A stretch of 64,000 nt of DNA, from assembly GCA_029263415.1 (NCBI GenBank), contig JAJCXN010000054.1, positions 62,001 through 126,000 on the forward strand, read 5' to 3'. Positions 36,121 through 47,215 of the stretch are shown piece by piece. Numbering within the stretch: the stretch's first letter is position 1; every line of letters begins with the position of its first letter. The translations under genes and the position numbers were made by a program. Below the pieces are notes generated by a model, which worked only from the letters and a program-made list of their open reading frames with translations, had not been told where the DNA came from and made no database searches. Source of the DNA: Acidobacteriota bacterium (GTDB taxonomy: Bacteria; Acidobacteriota; Thermoanaerobaculia; Multivoradales; Multivoraceae).

Positions 36121-38835
36121 ATGACGATGTCTAGCGCCGTTCGTTCCCTACTCCGTCAACCCTCGACGACCGTTGTTGCTCTCTTGGTTCTGGCCATCGG
36201 CATAGGTGCGACCACCGCTGTTTTCAGTGTGCTCTATGCGGTGGCGTTTAAGCCTTTGCCCTGGCCCGACGCGGATCGCATCGTGCGGGTGGCGGACGCC
36301 GATCCGTCTTCGCCTGAGTCCGCGCGACAGACTGCGTTTCAAGTCAACAACGTTGCTCCCTTGCGCGATGACCTGCCAGCGTTTGACAGTGCGGCCGGGT
36401 ACATGGGGCACAACATGACTCTCACCGGCTATGACGAGCCAGTGAGGCTCGAGGGCGCGCGGGTCAGTGTTGATCTGTTTCGGGTGCTCGGGGTGTCTCC
36501 GCTGGCCGGTCGCGGTTTCGATCGTACGGACGAGAGCGAGCGGCGCGAAGATTTGGTGGTGCTCAGCGCGACCCTCGCGCGGCGCCTGTTCGAGAACGCG
36601 GGCGAGGCTTTGGGCCGCAGTATTGAGCTTGATGGAGAAGCGCGCGAGATCATCGGGGTGATGCCTGAGTCGTTTGCGTTTCCGGATGCATCTGCGGAGT
36701 ATTGGTGGCCGCTATATCCCTTTGTTAGTGAGGATGCGGACGATCAGCGCGAGATGTCGTTGCCAGTGATCGCACGATTGGCCTCAGATGCCAGTGTGCA
36801 AGCGGCGATGGTGCAGGGCCAAGGATTGCTGGACGAGGTGAGCGAGCGTCAAGATGCTGCGAACGCACAACGTCGGCAGCGTCGAGCGGCAGCGGCCGCG
36901 GAAGGGGGAGCGGGAGCGGAAGCCGAAATTCCGGGAAGCGCCGCAGGTCCGCGGAGCGCCGAAGAAGGTGCGCGTCGCCGGGTTGTTCGACGTCGCGCTC
37001 CAGGTCCGTCAGCCGAGGGGACGGGTGAGGGGGCCGAAGCTGCGCAGGTCGGCGCTGAGCGAACCGAGCGGCGGGAGGGCCCTTTAGCTGAGGCGGCCTC
37101 AAGCGCGCAGTCAGAGCCTACGGCGGTGCGCACAGCGGCAGTGGCTGAACCGCAAAGACCTCAACGCGCGTTTGTCCTCAACAGCCTGGTGAGCCAACGC
37201 CTCGAACCGCTGCGCGACTCGCTGCGTCTGTTGATCGGCGCTGTGCTCTTGGTGCTACTCATGGCGTGCACCAATGTTGCGAACCTGCTTCTGGCCCGGG
37301 GCGCTCATCGGGAACGTGAGATGGCGACGCGGCTGTCGTTGGGTGCCACGCGCGGCAATCTGCTCAAGCTACTGTTCACCGAGAGTTTGACTTTGGCCCT
37401 CGCCGGTTGTTTTGCTGGGGTAGGGCTGGCATGGGCTGGTGTGGGTCTGCTGCGACAACTCGGCCCCGAAGGCTTGCTCGAATGGACCGAAGTCAGCTTG
37501 AGTCTCCCGGTGGTTGGATTCGCTGTTGGTGTCGGACTGGTGTCGACCATGGTCTTCGGTCTGTTGCCAGCTCTTCAAGCGTCGGGCGCGCGGCCGGGTC
37601 GAGCTCTCAGTCGCACCGGCGGCACCGCCTTGGGTGGCATCTGGCGCGGCCAGTCGAAGCTTGCTTGGCTGCGCAGCGCTCTAACCCTAGGACAGGTGGC
37701 AATGGCGATTGTGCTGTTGGCAGGTGCCGGGCTCTTGGCAAACAGTTTCGTTCGGCTGGTGAGCGTCGACCCTGGCTATGAGGCGAAGGACCTCCTGACC
37801 TTCAGAATAGCTCCGCCGATGGCTCGCTATCAAGGTGAGCAGCGGACACAGCTCTACGACCGAGTGGCCGAGGAGATCGGCTCAATCCCGGAAGTCGAAT
37901 CTGCAGGTGTGGTCAATTTCTTGCCGCTGTTTCGTGGCCGTATTCAGATGTCGGTCATGGTGGAGGGACAAGAGCCACCGGCTGATCCACGCGACATTCC
38001 GACTGCGGAGGCGCGTCTCGCAAGTCCTGATTACTTCGAGACGATGAAGATCAAGCTGCTCGAAGGACGCACCTTCACTACGCAGGATCGAGCCGACGCC
38101 GAACCCGTGGTGATTGTCAACGAGAGCTTTGCTAAACAGCTGTTTCCGGAGGGCAACGTGATCGGTCAGCGCATAACACGGGTGGGTGAAATCGTGGGCG
38201 TTGTCGGAGACGTGCTCCTGCAGGGCCTCGACAGCGAACCCGGGCCGACCTTCTATCAACCATTGTCACAGCTCGACCCACGCATGGCGATGATGTTCAA
38301 CGGCATGTCGTTCGCCGTGCGCACCGATGATCCAATGGCAGTCGTTCCGGCGGTCCGCTCTCGCATCGCAGCGATCGATGCACAGCTGCCGATCGAGGAT
38401 CCGTTGCCGATGGCGTCGCGCTTGTCAGAGTCAGTAGCGACGCCCAGGTTCTTTGCCACTGTGCTGGGGCTCTTCGCTGCAGTTGCTCTTATCCTCGCGG
38501 TCACTGGTGTCTACGGTGTGCTCGCCTTCAATGCCAGCAGACGCTCTAAGGAAACCGGCATCCGCTTGGCACTAGGAGCACAAAGAGGATCGGTGGTGCG
38601 ACGGACAGTCGTCGAGGGGCTCGGCCTGACGTTGTTCGGCGTTGCCCTCGGTGTGGTGCTGGCGACCGTGATGTCGCGAGCTCTGGCGAGCCTGCTGTTT
38701 GGGGTTGAACCCGGGGACGGTGGAACCCTCGCTCTGGTTAGCTGCGTGCTGGTCCTCGCCGCTGCGGTCGGCAGCTTGGTGCCGGCAATCCGAGCGTCCA
38801 GGGTCGATCCAATGGTGGTGTTGCGCGAGGAGTAG
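36121..38835 (+). CDS. ADOP/MacB-FtsX family ABC transporter permease
   Basis: VALLVLAIGIGATTAVFSVLYAVAFKPLPWPDADRIVRV; LLMACTNVANLLLARGAHREREMATRLSLGA; C-terminal second permease half LVPAIRASRVDPMVVLREE. Confidence 0.92.
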   Translation: MTMSSAVRSLLRQPSTTVVALLVLAIGIGATTAVFSVLYAVAFKPLPWPDADRIVRVADADPSSPESARQTAFQVNNVAPLRDDLPAFDSAAGYMGHNMTLTGYDEPVRLEGARVSVDLFRVLGVSPLAGRGFDRTDESERREDLVVLSATLARRLFENAGEALGRSIELDGEAREIIGVMPESFAFPDASAEYWWPLYPFVSEDADDQREMSLPVIARLASDASVQAAMVQGQGLLDEVSERQDAANAQRRQRRAAAAAEGGAGAEAEIPGSAAGPRSAEEGARRRVVRRRAPGPSAEGTGEGAEAAQVGAERTERREGPLAEAASSAQSEPTAVRTAAVAEPQRPQRAFVLNSLVSQRLEPLRDSLRLLIGAVLLVLLMACTNVANLLLARGAHREREMATRLSLGATRGNLLKLLFTESLTLALAGCFAGVGLAWAGVGLLRQLGPEGLLEWTEVSLSLPVVGFAVGVGLVSTMVFGLLPALQASGARPGRALSRTGGTALGGIWRGQSKLAWLRSALTLGQVAMAIVLLAGAGLLANSFVRLVSVDPGYEAKDLLTFRIAPPMARYQGEQRTQLYDRVAEEIGSIPEVESAGVVNFLPLFRGRIQMSVMVEGQEPPADPRDIPTAEARLASPDYFETMKIKLLEGRTFTTQDRADAEPVVIVNESFAKQLFPEGNVIGQRITRVGEIVGVVGDVLLQGLDSEPGPTFYQPLSQLDPRMAMMFNGMSFAVRTDDPMAVVPAVRSRIAAIDAQLPIEDPLPMASRLSESVATPRFFATVLGLFAAVALILAVTGVYGVLAFNASRRSKETGIRLALGAQRGSVVRRTVVEGLGLTLFGVALGVVLATVMSRALASLLFGVEPGDGGTLALVSCVLVLAAAVGSLVPAIRASRVDPMVVLREE

Positions 38836-38880
38836 TCACCGTGCGAGGCCTGGTCTAGCGGACGGGGTAGTGTTTGGCGT

Positions 38881-39489
38881 ATGAAAACCAAAGGATCCGA
38901 TAGGCGCCGTTCACTGCGTGTCTTGCTGCAAGACATTCGAGCTTGCCGCGAGTGCGAAGGAGGGTTGCCGCTGGGGCCACGGCCAATAGTCGCGGCGCAC
39001 AAGGAGTCGCGGATACTGATCATTGGCCAGGCCCCGGGAACGAAAGTGCACGAGTCGGGAGTGCCGTGGGACGACGCAAGTGGCGAGCGCCTGCGGGACT
39101 GGCTTGCGGTGACCCGCGATCAGTTCTATGACGAAAGCTTGTTCGGCTTGGTGCCGATGGGATTCTGCTATCCCGGCCGAGGAAAATCGGGTGACCTGCC
39201 GCCCCGCAAGGAGTGCCAACCGCTCTGGCATCCGCCCTTGCTCAAGCGCTTGAAGAAGGTCAGGCTGACTCTCTTGATTGGTCGCTATGCGCAACAGTTT
39301 TACTTGCCTGAGAGCCGCAAGTTGTCGCTGACTGATGTGGTTCGAGACTGGCGTTCCGTAGGCCCGGCCGTCGTACCGCTGCCGCATCCCAGTCCGCGCA
39401 ACAACATTTGGCTGGCACGCAACGAATGGTTCGAGTCGGATTTGCTTCCGTTTCTGCAAGCTGCAGTCGCCAGCGCTTTGAACTCTTAG
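38881..39489 (+). CDS. uracil-DNA glycosylase superfamily protein
   Basis: IRACRECEGGLPLGPRPIVAAHKESRILIIGQAPGTKVHESGVPWDDASGERLRDWL; PLPHPSPRNNIWL. Confidence 0.87.
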   Translation: MKTKGSDRRRSLRVLLQDIRACRECEGGLPLGPRPIVAAHKESRILIIGQAPGTKVHESGVPWDDASGERLRDWLAVTRDQFYDESLFGLVPMGFCYPGRGKSGDLPPRKECQPLWHPPLLKRLKKVRLTLLIGRYAQQFYLPESRKLSLTDVVRDWRSVGPAVVPLPHPSPRNNIWLARNEWFESDLLPFLQAAVASALNS

Positions 39490-39570
39490 TGCCAAGATCG
39501 AGTTGAGACATGCACGGCTTTCCCTCGCTGCTACAGTTCGCTGTTCCAATGCGGAGGAGGAAGCGTTTCG

Positions 39571-41397
39571 TTGATCGATCAGTCAGTAGTGCTGCAACGG
39601 TTGAGTGCGGCTGCGACGATGCTGGGCATCTCGCTGGGGCTGTTGGCGTGTTCGACCGAAGTGCCAGGCGCTGCCAGGAAAGCGGCGCGCACGACCGTGA
39701 CCGGCGAACGCGCGCTCGTCAATCCTGACTTCCTGTTCGAGCCTCTCCCAGCAGACGACTCGCCGCGCGTTGCGGAGGACCCAACCCTGCTGAGGCGCTT
39801 TCAACGCAGCCCAACGATTCTCAATCCGCTGTTCAACTCGTTGTGGGAAGACCATTTCATGCACGCGCTGCTGTATGTGTTCCCGGTCACTCGGGATATC
39901 AACATGGTGTCGTTGTTCGATCCTGCAATCGTTCAATCCTGGGATCGTTCCTTGGACGGCAAGACCTTCACCCTGCATCTGAACCCGACTCTGCGGTGGC
40001 ACGACGACGAGCCGTGGACGGCCCACGACATCGAGTTTACGTATCACGCGATTCTTGACGACAGCGTGCCTGCTTTGTTCTACAAGCTCTTTGCCTCGCG
40101 GCTCGAAACAGTGCGAGCCATTGATGACCATACGGTCCAATATGTCCACAAGGACGTGCTCGCCACCTACATGCGCGATATGGCGTTGCCGGTAATCCCG
40201 CGACACATCTTCGATGTGCCAGCAGAACGCGCCAAAGACCCGACTCTGCGATCCAGCGAGTACTACAGCAACTACGGTCATCGCGAGATCGTCGGCTCCG
40301 GTCCCTACAGGTTCGTTGAATGGCGAGCGAACGATCAGATCGTGGTCGAGCGCTGGGAGGACAGCCCCCTGACCAAATCTCGGTTCGCGCGCCAAGTGCT
40401 CAAGATCGTGCCGGATGTCAATGTGGCGTTGCTTTTGTTCAAGAAGGGCGAGCTGCACGAGACTACGCTTCAATCGCAACAGTTTGCAACCCAGACAGAT
40501 GACGCGGCGTTCAAAGAGCGTGGGGTGAAGGCGACCGGTCCCTGGCGCATGACGGCGTCATTGGGTTGGAAGCAGGACGGCAGCAATCCGTTCTTCGCTG
40601 ATCGTCGAGTGCGCTTGGCGATGTCCCACGCGTTCGACTACGAGCGATTCCTGCGCGACTCGTTGTATGGCGTTTACCAGTCATCCACTGGCATCTTCGA
40701 TCGCCAGCACTGGGCCTATAACCCTGAAATTGAGCGCATCACCTTCGACCTGAAGAAGGCAGCGCAGTTGCTCGATGAAGCCGGCTGGTTGGTCGATGAG
40801 GAAACCGGCTGGCGCTACAAGATGGTCGATGGCCAGACGGTGCCGTTCGAGTTCGAGATGCTGATTGCGCAGGGCAATCCAACCTGGACCAAGTTGGTCA
40901 ACCTGTATAGCCAGGGCTTGCGTCGGATCGGGGTGAAACTCAAACCGCGGGTCTTCGAAGTAGCGGCTCTAATCGCCAAGCTCAAGAAGAGTGACTTTCA
41001 GTCCTACATCGCGATCATCGAAGTGACCAACGACCCTGACGAATGGAGCAACTTTTGGGCGACCGAGGCGATCAAGAACGGCTATAACTATGGCGGCTAC
41101 TCAAGCTCCGTGGTCGACGAGCTGTTTGAGCGTGGCCGCCGCGAACTCGATCCGGCAGAACGTAAGCCGATCTACCAGCAGATCCAAGCGCAGATTTACG
41201 AAGACCAGCCCTTTACCTTCATCTACGACTATACGCTGACCTGGGCCTTCAACAAGAACCTGCGCGGGGTCACCGTTTCGCCTTCCGGACCGTTCCTGCA
41301 CTACCCTGGTTTGCGCGACTGGTGGGTTGAGCAAGAACCGAAAGATGCGCCAGTCCCGTCGTCTATTCAGCTCGATGCGTCGGCGAGTGCTCGCTAG
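39571..41397 (+). CDS. extracellular solute-binding protein (family 5), peptide ABC transporter lipoprotein
   Basis: TTG start; lipobox [63 protein letters not shown]. Confidence 0.92.
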   Translation: MIDQSVVLQRLSAAATMLGISLGLLACSTEVPGAARKAARTTVTGERALVNPDFLFEPLPADDSPRVAEDPTLLRRFQRSPTILNPLFNSLWEDHFMHALLYVFPVTRDINMVSLFDPAIVQSWDRSLDGKTFTLHLNPTLRWHDDEPWTAHDIEFTYHAILDDSVPALFYKLFASRLETVRAIDDHTVQYVHKDVLATYMRDMALPVIPRHIFDVPAERAKDPTLRSSEYYSNYGHREIVGSGPYRFVEWRANDQIVVERWEDSPLTKSRFARQVLKIVPDVNVALLLFKKGELHETTLQSQQFATQTDDAAFKERGVKATGPWRMTASLGWKQDGSNPFFADRRVRLAMSHAFDYERFLRDSLYGVYQSSTGIFDRQHWAYNPEIERITFDLKKAAQLLDEAGWLVDEETGWRYKMVDGQTVPFEFEMLIAQGNPTWTKLVNLYSQGLRRIGVKLKPRVFEVAALIAKLKKSDFQSYIAIIEVTNDPDEWSNFWATEAIKNGYNYGGYSSSVVDELFERGRRELDPAERKPIYQQIQAQIYEDQPFTFIYDYTLTWAFNKNLRGVTVSPSGPFLHYPGLRDWWVEQEPKDAPVPSSIQLDASASAR

Positions 41398-41404
41398 GTT
41401 ACCC

Positions 41405-43318
41405 ATGACCGGATCAAAGCAAGGCCAACTCGCACCGCTGCTCAAGATCAAGGATCTTGAGACTCACTTCACCGCCGGCGAGCAAGTGGTCAAGGCCGTG
41501 GATGGGATCTCACTCGAGATTGCCGCGGGCGAGACGCTCGGTTTGGTGGGGGAGTCGGGTTCAGGTAAGTCGGTGACGTCGCTCTCGATTCTTCGGCTGT
41601 TGCCGGAAGGCGTGGGTCGAATCGAAGGAGGATCGATCTCCTACCTGGGCCGTGACCTGGTGCGCGTTCCTGGCCACGAGATGCGGCCACTACGCGGCAA
41701 AGACATCAGCATGATCTTTCAAGAGCCTGGCACCTCGCTCAACCCGGTGTTTAAGGTTGGGCACCAGGTGATGGAAGTGCTCCAGCTGCACCAAGGGATG
41801 TCGAAGCGGGCAGCGCGACAGCGCGCCGTTGAGTTGTTCGATGAGGTGGGCATCCCTGACGCTGCGCGCCGCATTGGTAGCTATCCCCACGAGATGTCGG
41901 GCGGGCAAAAGCAACGCGTGATGATCGCGATGGCGCTCTCCTGCAACCCCCGCTTGTTGATCGCAGACGAGCCAACCACCGCACTCGACGTCACCATCCA
42001 GGCCCAGATTCTCGATCTCCTGCGCAAGCTCCGTGACGAGCGGGGTATGGCGATCCTCTTCATCACGCACGACCTCGGTGTGATCGCGGAGATTGCAGAT
42101 CGAGTGGCGGTGATGTACCAAGGGCGAATCGTTGAAAGCGGACCGCTGCTCGAGATCTTCGAGCATCCCGAACAGCCCTACACCAAGGGCCTGCTGGCCT
42201 GCCGCCCTAGGCTTGAAAGTTCGACGCGAAGGCTACCTACGGTCGCCGACTTCATGGCGGAGCGCGATCCGTCGAGGGAAAGTCAGTCGAGCGAGAACGC
42301 TCCCATAGAGCGTGGTCGTGATCCGCTGCTCCATCCGCTGTCCGAGTTGTTGGAGATGGGCTACGACAACGCTGCGGTCGCTAGCATGGGCGCCGATCAC
42401 ATCGGTGAGGATGTGCAGCCTTTGATTCGGGTCCGCGATCTGAGCGTGCACTTCCCGATTCGTAAGGGTGTCCTTCGTAGAGTCAGTGGAGCTGTGCGAG
42501 CAGTCGACGGCATCGGCTTCGACGTTTACCAGGGCCAGACCTTGGGCTTGGTCGGCGAGTCCGGCTGCGGTAAGACAACAACCGGACTAGCTTTGCTGCG
42601 CCTGCTTAAGCCGACCACAGGTTCGATCCAGCTGCGCGGCCAAGAGACCTTTTCTGCTCGCGGTCGGGACCTGCACGCGTTGCGACGTTCGATGCAGATC
42701 GTCCTGCAGGATCCTTACGCATCCCTTAACCCTCGGTTGTCGGTCAAATCGATGTTGGTCGAGGCCATGTCGATCCATGGACTTGGTGGTACGGCACAGC
42801 AACGGGTCTCTCGCGCCGGCGATTTGCTCGAGGAGGTTGGTCTAGAGCGCTCGCACCTACTGCGCTATCCGCATGAGTTCTCAGGTGGTCAACGCCAGCG
42901 CATTTCGATTGCCCGGGCACTTGCCGTCGAGCCGGAGTTCTTGGTGCTGGACGAGTCGGTGTCGGCGCTTGATGTCTCGGTCCAAGCGCAGGTCTTGAAC
43001 CTGCTCAAGGACCTCCAAGAAGAGCGTGGTTTGACCTACGTCTTCATCAGCCATGATCTGAGCGTGGTGAAGTTCATGTCCGACATGATGGCGGTGATGC
43101 ACGACGGCAAGATCGTTGAGTACGGTCCCGCTGAACTGATCTACCGAAATCCGCGCAGCGACTACACCGCCCAGTTGATCGAGTCGGTACCGGATGACTC
43201 GCTCGCGAGCATTCGGACCCGAATCGCCAACCGTGCGCGCCGCGCTCGAGATCGCAGCGACGTTGCCCGCGGTGGCGCAGACCACCACGCGATCCCTAGC
43301 GAGGCTGATGTGAGCTAA
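41405..43318 (+). CDS. fused dual ABC transporter ATP-binding protein (dipeptide/oligopeptide, DppD-DppF fusion type)
   Basis: Start [22 protein letters not shown] at 41405; two Walker A ([17 protein letters not shown]) and two ABC signatures ([16 protein letters not shown]). Confidence 0.95.
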   Translation: MTGSKQGQLAPLLKIKDLETHFTAGEQVVKAVDGISLEIAAGETLGLVGESGSGKSVTSLSILRLLPEGVGRIEGGSISYLGRDLVRVPGHEMRPLRGKDISMIFQEPGTSLNPVFKVGHQVMEVLQLHQGMSKRAARQRAVELFDEVGIPDAARRIGSYPHEMSGGQKQRVMIAMALSCNPRLLIADEPTTALDVTIQAQILDLLRKLRDERGMAILFITHDLGVIAEIADRVAVMYQGRIVESGPLLEIFEHPEQPYTKGLLACRPRLESSTRRLPTVADFMAERDPSRESQSSENAPIERGRDPLLHPLSELLEMGYDNAAVASMGADHIGEDVQPLIRVRDLSVHFPIRKGVLRRVSGAVRAVDGIGFDVYQGQTLGLVGESGCGKTTTGLALLRLLKPTTGSIQLRGQETFSARGRDLHALRRSMQIVLQDPYASLNPRLSVKSMLVEAMSIHGLGGTAQQRVSRAGDLLEEVGLERSHLLRYPHEFSGGQRQRISIARALAVEPEFLVLDESVSALDVSVQAQVLNLLKDLQEERGLTYVFISHDLSVVKFMSDMMAVMHDGKIVEYGPAELIYRNPRSDYTAQLIESVPDDSLASIRTRIANRARRARDRSDVARGGADHHAIPSEADVS

Positions 43319-44298
43319 TGGCGCGCTACGTCTTTGGACGATTTCTGTCTGGGCTAGTGACCCTGTTCGGGATCACCGTGGTGAGTTTCTTCATCATCCA
43401 ACTGGTGCCGGGTGACCCGGCCGAACTACAGACCGCGACCATCGCTGATGCGCAAGTTTCAGAAGCGGTCTATGAGCGCCTGCGAGAGTTGTATGGGCTC
43501 GATCAACCGGTAGTGGTCCAGTACGTGAGGTGGGTCGGCAAGCTCGCCCAAGGGGATCTTGGAAGTTCCTTTCACGATGGTCGTCGGGTGTCGGCCAAGA
43601 TTGGCGACGCGCTGTGGCCGACACTTTCAGTAGCGTTGCTCTCGTTCTTGCTAACGCTGATCATCTCAGTGCCAATTGGCATCTACAGTTCGGTCAAGCA
43701 GGGCGGCCGGTTCGACCGCATCATGAGCACGTTGCTATACATGCTGTACTCAGTGCCTTCGTACGTGATGGGCATGCTGCTGATCCTCTTCGTGGGCGTG
43801 AAACTTGACCTGCTGCCGTTCCGCGGGATGCGCGGAGATGACTACGCTGATCTGACCTTAGTCGGCCAGATGTGGGACTTGGCCAAGCACTATGTGCTGA
43901 TCACCTTCTGCTTTACCTTTGGCAATCTCGCGTATTACTCGCGATTCGTGCGCAGCAATCTGCTCGAAGTGGTAAGGCAAGACTACATTCGAACGGCGCG
44001 TGCTAAGGGTCTGAGTGAACGCAGGGTGGTGCTCAAGCACGCCTTTGTCAACAGCCTGATTCCGCTGATCTCTTTGATCGGCTTGACCTTCCCGTTTGTC
44101 CTCAGCGGGAGTGTGATCCTGGAGTACATGTTCAGTTGGCCTGGACTCGGACGGCTCTACTTCGAAGGGGTCTTACAGCGTGACTATCCAACCATCATGG
44201 CGCTCAATCTCATTACTGCGCTGCTGGTCTTAGGCTCGACCTTCTTGGCCGACCTCTCCTACGGCCTGGTTGATCCTCGAGTGCGCTATGACGACTGA
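43318..44298 (+). CDS. ABC transporter permease (DppB-like)
   Basis: [67 protein letters not shown]. Confidence 0.95.
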   Translation: MARYVFGRFLSGLVTLFGITVVSFFIIQLVPGDPAELQTATIADAQVSEAVYERLRELYGLDQPVVVQYVRWVGKLAQGDLGSSFHDGRRVSAKIGDALWPTLSVALLSFLLTLIISVPIGIYSSVKQGGRFDRIMSTLLYMLYSVPSYVMGMLLILFVGVKLDLLPFRGMRGDDYADLTLVGQMWDLAKHYVLITFCFTFGNLAYYSRFVRSNLLEVVRQDYIRTARAKGLSERRVVLKHAFVNSLIPLISLIGLTFPFVLSGSVILEYMFSWPGLGRLYFEGVLQRDYPTIMALNLITALLVLGSTFLADLSYGLVDPRVRYDD

Positions 44299-45358
44299 AC
44301 CCAACACGCTTGAAACACCATCGCCGAGCGGGTTGCGCCAGGTGTGGCAGCGGTTTCGTCGCGACCGGCTGGGCTTCGCCGGGTTACTCGTGGTGCTAGC
44401 AATGTTTGCAGTTGCCGTGCTGGCACCCATGCTGGCCAATGAACAACCGATCGCTTGCAAGTACGATGGCGCCCTCTACTTTCCGGCGCTGATCGAGACC
44501 ATCGACCAGATTCCGTTGGTCACGTTGGTTGTGCACAAGCCGGTACCGTTCCGATTGGCGACCTTTGTCTACAAGGAAGAGTTTGACGCCTCTCGCGGCG
44601 ACTGGGCGATCTGGACGCCGGTTCCCTTCGGCCCGCGCGAGATCATTAGTCCGCCGCTAGAGGGTCCATCGGGTCTTCACTGGCTAGGGACGGATCAGTC
44701 GGGTCGTGATGTTCTTGCACGACTGATTCATGGCACCAAGATCTCGATGAAGGTCGGTTTCTTGTCCATGGGTATCGCAGCTCTGATTGGCCTGATCCTA
44801 GGGTGCGCCGCTGGGTACGCCGGAGGCTGGGTCGATATGGTGATCTCGCGTGTGATCGAGGTGGTCACCTGCTTCCCACCGTTCTTCTTGATACTGGCGG
44901 TTCTTGCCTGGTTTCCGCCACGCATCGAATACGTGATGATCGTCATCGGTCTCACTCGTTGGGTTGGCATTGCTCGGTTTGCACGTGGGGAACTGTTGCG
45001 TATCCGCGAGAGCGATTATGCCCTGGCAGCCCGTGCGCTCGGGGTGCGGCCGCTGCGGCTGGTGTTCCGACACTTGTTGCCCAATGCGATGGCACCGGTG
45101 CTAATCAGCATTACCTTCGGCATTGCAGCATCCATCTTGATCGAGGCCGGGCTATCCTGGCTCGGTTTTGGGGTGCAGGCACCAGAGGCATCCTGGGGAT
45201 CGATCCTGCGCGCCGGTTACGAGAACCTGTTCACTGCGCCCCACCTCATTCCACCGGCCTGTATCGCGATTTTTGTGGCCGTGTTGGCGTTCAACCTGGT
45301 GGGAGACACCCTCCGGGACGTGATCGACCCGCGCCTGCAGACTGGTCCTCGCGCCTGA
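44288..45358 (+). CDS. ABC transporter permease (DppC-like)
   Basis: Start MTTEPN overlapping upstream stop; LGTDQSGRDVLARLIHGTKISMKVG; RESDYALAARALGVRPLRLVFRHLLPNAMAPVLI. Confidence 0.95.
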   Translation: MTTEPNTLETPSPSGLRQVWQRFRRDRLGFAGLLVVLAMFAVAVLAPMLANEQPIACKYDGALYFPALIETIDQIPLVTLVVHKPVPFRLATFVYKEEFDASRGDWAIWTPVPFGPREIISPPLEGPSGLHWLGTDQSGRDVLARLIHGTKISMKVGFLSMGIAALIGLILGCAAGYAGGWVDMVISRVIEVVTCFPPFFLILAVLAWFPPRIEYVMIVIGLTRWVGIARFARGELLRIRESDYALAARALGVRPLRLVFRHLLPNAMAPVLISITFGIAASILIEAGLSWLGFGVQAPEASWGSILRAGYENLFTAPHLIPPACIAIFVAVLAFNLVGDTLRDVIDPRLQTGPRA

Positions 45359-45370
45359 GGGCTCGTCAGT

Positions 45371-45400
45371 CGTCAGGCCTTGTCAGGCCTTGTTAGGCCT
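45371..45400 (+). repeat. 10-bp tandem repeat (TGTCAGGCCT) x3
   Basis: cgtcaggcct tgtcaggcct tgttaggcct, filling most of the 40-bp gap between convergent genes. Confidence 0.9.
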
Positions 45401-46202
45401 AGAGCGTCGCCAACGCGATCGCAAATGTGAGGCCGCTGATCAGCGTGGTTAGTATCGCGTAGGTGGCGGCGAGAATCGCGAAGCGAAACGCCACTGCCCC
45501 AATCGAGCCCCCGTACACCCTCCGTAGCACCTTCCAGATGTAGATAGCGGTCACCACGGCTATCAGGAGGCCGCCAACAATCTGCGCCAGCTGCCCGAAC
45601 CAGATCATCGGAATCATTAGTGATCCGTAGCTGACTTGCGCGGTCGCGAGGTGCAGAGCGGCGATAGCGTGGGCGTGAAGCAACGTTCGTGGCATCACAA
45701 CTTTGAGGGCCAACGCGAGCCCGATCGGCGTGATCAGGTTGAACAAGGGGAAGAGCGTGTTGAACCTGCTATCGAACTTCTCGATCACCGCAGGGTCGGC
45801 GAGATCAAGGCCACTCGCGTTCTGCAGGGCTTCGATCTGGTCTGCGGGCGCATCCGCTAGCAGAGAGTCGAGGCTGACGAACCCTGTGATGCTCATCAAG
45901 GCGATGATAATGGCGCTGATAATGACGTAGAGGCGCAACGGTGGCGTATACGGTGCGCGTTTGCCAGCGATGGTGTTGATCGTCGCGAGGCCAGGCGAGA
46001 ACAGAACCTGACGCATAGTGATCAGGATCTTCGCGTCAAACGACGCAAAGTCCTCGATTAACTCGCGCAGCATGTCTTTGAAGGATCGCAACCTCGTCGT
46101 GGCCTCCTGGCCGCAGCTTGCGCAGTAGCGGCCTGAAAGGCTTTGATCGCAATTGAGACAGTGCGGTGACGCGCTCGGTATTGCTGATTCGGTGGTTTCC
46201 AT
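45399..46202 (-). CDS. DUF3667-like zinc-ribbon membrane protein
   Basis: HCLNCDQSLSGRYCASCGQEATTRLRSFKDMLRELIEDFASFDAKILITMRQVLFSPG; likely start METTESA at 46202. Confidence 0.82.
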   Translation of the reverse strand: METTESAIPSASPHCLNCDQSLSGRYCASCGQEATTRLRSFKDMLRELIEDFASFDAKILITMRQVLFSPGLATINTIAGKRAPYTPPLRLYVIISAIIIALMSITGFVSLDSLLADAPADQIEALQNASGLDLADPAVIEKFDSRFNTLFPLFNLITPIGLALALKVVMPRTLLHAHAIAALHLATAQVSYGSLMIPMIWFGQLAQIVGGLLIAVVTAIYIWKVLRRVYGGSIGAVAFRFAILAATYAILTTLISGLTFAIALATL

Positions 46203-46311
46203 GTGAGATGAATAGTAGCGGTTGCCGGATCGCGACGGAAACGGGGCTTGTGGGGGCGACTCGTTGGTGGCCATGGCGTAGCGGTCGACCCGCTTGGGTT
46301 AGTGTTGTTGC

Positions 46312-47181
46312 ATGTCTGGTCAGAGACCCACAAGCGTTTGCCAGTTCGACGACGGTGTCGATCAGTGGCGCATGGTGCGAGCGGAACCGTCGCCAAAGCT
46401 TCGCGGATTGGTCGGTAGCTACTGCAGCTACACTGAGACCACCCGGTCGTTCAATCAGCGGCAAGAGTTGGCCTCCACCGCTTGTGTGTTCCTGCTGAAC
46501 AGTGGGGCGCCAATCGAGATTCAGGCACCTGCAGGGGAAACGATCACGGTTCCCGAGGGCGGCGCTTTCGTCTCTGGCGTGTGTTGTGGTACCTCGTGGG
46601 TTCGCTCGAGCGGCCGGCAGTCCGGGATCGAGATGACAGTGCCGGCGGAAGTTCTCGAGCGCCTGTTAGATCGGCCTATGGCCGAGCTTGCTAATCGAGT
46701 GGTACGTCTGGACGATCTTTGGGCGCCGGATCTGCGAGAGTCGATTCTGCGTTTGGGAGAAGCGAAGTCTGATGCAGAGCGGTTCTTGGCTTGTGACGAT
46801 CTCGTGGCAACCCGCATTGCTACGGTGGAGCCGCTGGACGCTGCGGCGTCACTGATCAGACGCGAACTGCTGCGAGCAGAGCCGCCAACAGTGCGCTCGA
46901 TCGCACAGCAGCTGGGCTGGAGCGAGAAGCGGGTCGGTCGCCGGTTGCGTCGACATATCGGCATGTCGCCGAGCGGTTTGCGACGGTTGGCCCGCTTTGA
47001 ACGGTTCTGGTCCCGCCTGCGTAGCGAGCCCAGCGAACACCTTGCCGACTTGGCCTTGGAGGCTGGGTACTTCGATCAGCCGCACCTGAATAGAGAGGTT
47101 CGAGCCTTTGCGGACGTGACGCCATCGGCGCTGCGTGATCAAGTGCTGCCAGCAGGCGGTGGCTTCTCGGCGGAGCAGTAG
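46312..47181 (+). CDS. AraC family transcriptional regulator
   Basis: C-terminal double HTH: TVRSIAQQLGWSEKRVGRRLRRHIGMSPSGLRRLARFERFWSRLRSEPSEHLADLALEAGYFDQPHLNREVRAFADVTPSALR. Confidence 0.9.
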   Translation: MSGQRPTSVCQFDDGVDQWRMVRAEPSPKLRGLVGSYCSYTETTRSFNQRQELASTACVFLLNSGAPIEIQAPAGETITVPEGGAFVSGVCCGTSWVRSSGRQSGIEMTVPAEVLERLLDRPMAELANRVVRLDDLWAPDLRESILRLGEAKSDAERFLACDDLVATRIATVEPLDAAASLIRRELLRAEPPTVRSIAQQLGWSEKRVGRRLRRHIGMSPSGLRRLARFERFWSRLRSEPSEHLADLALEAGYFDQPHLNREVRAFADVTPSALRDQVLPAGGGFSAEQ

Positions 47182-47215
47182 TGGGCCCGGGTGGTGGGCT
47201 CGGCAATGCCCCGGG

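Noticed and set aside
39583-40479. 298-aa - strand ORF antisense to the peptide-binding protein
   Set aside because: Shadow ORF; the + strand has an unambiguous SBP family 5 sequence with lipobox.
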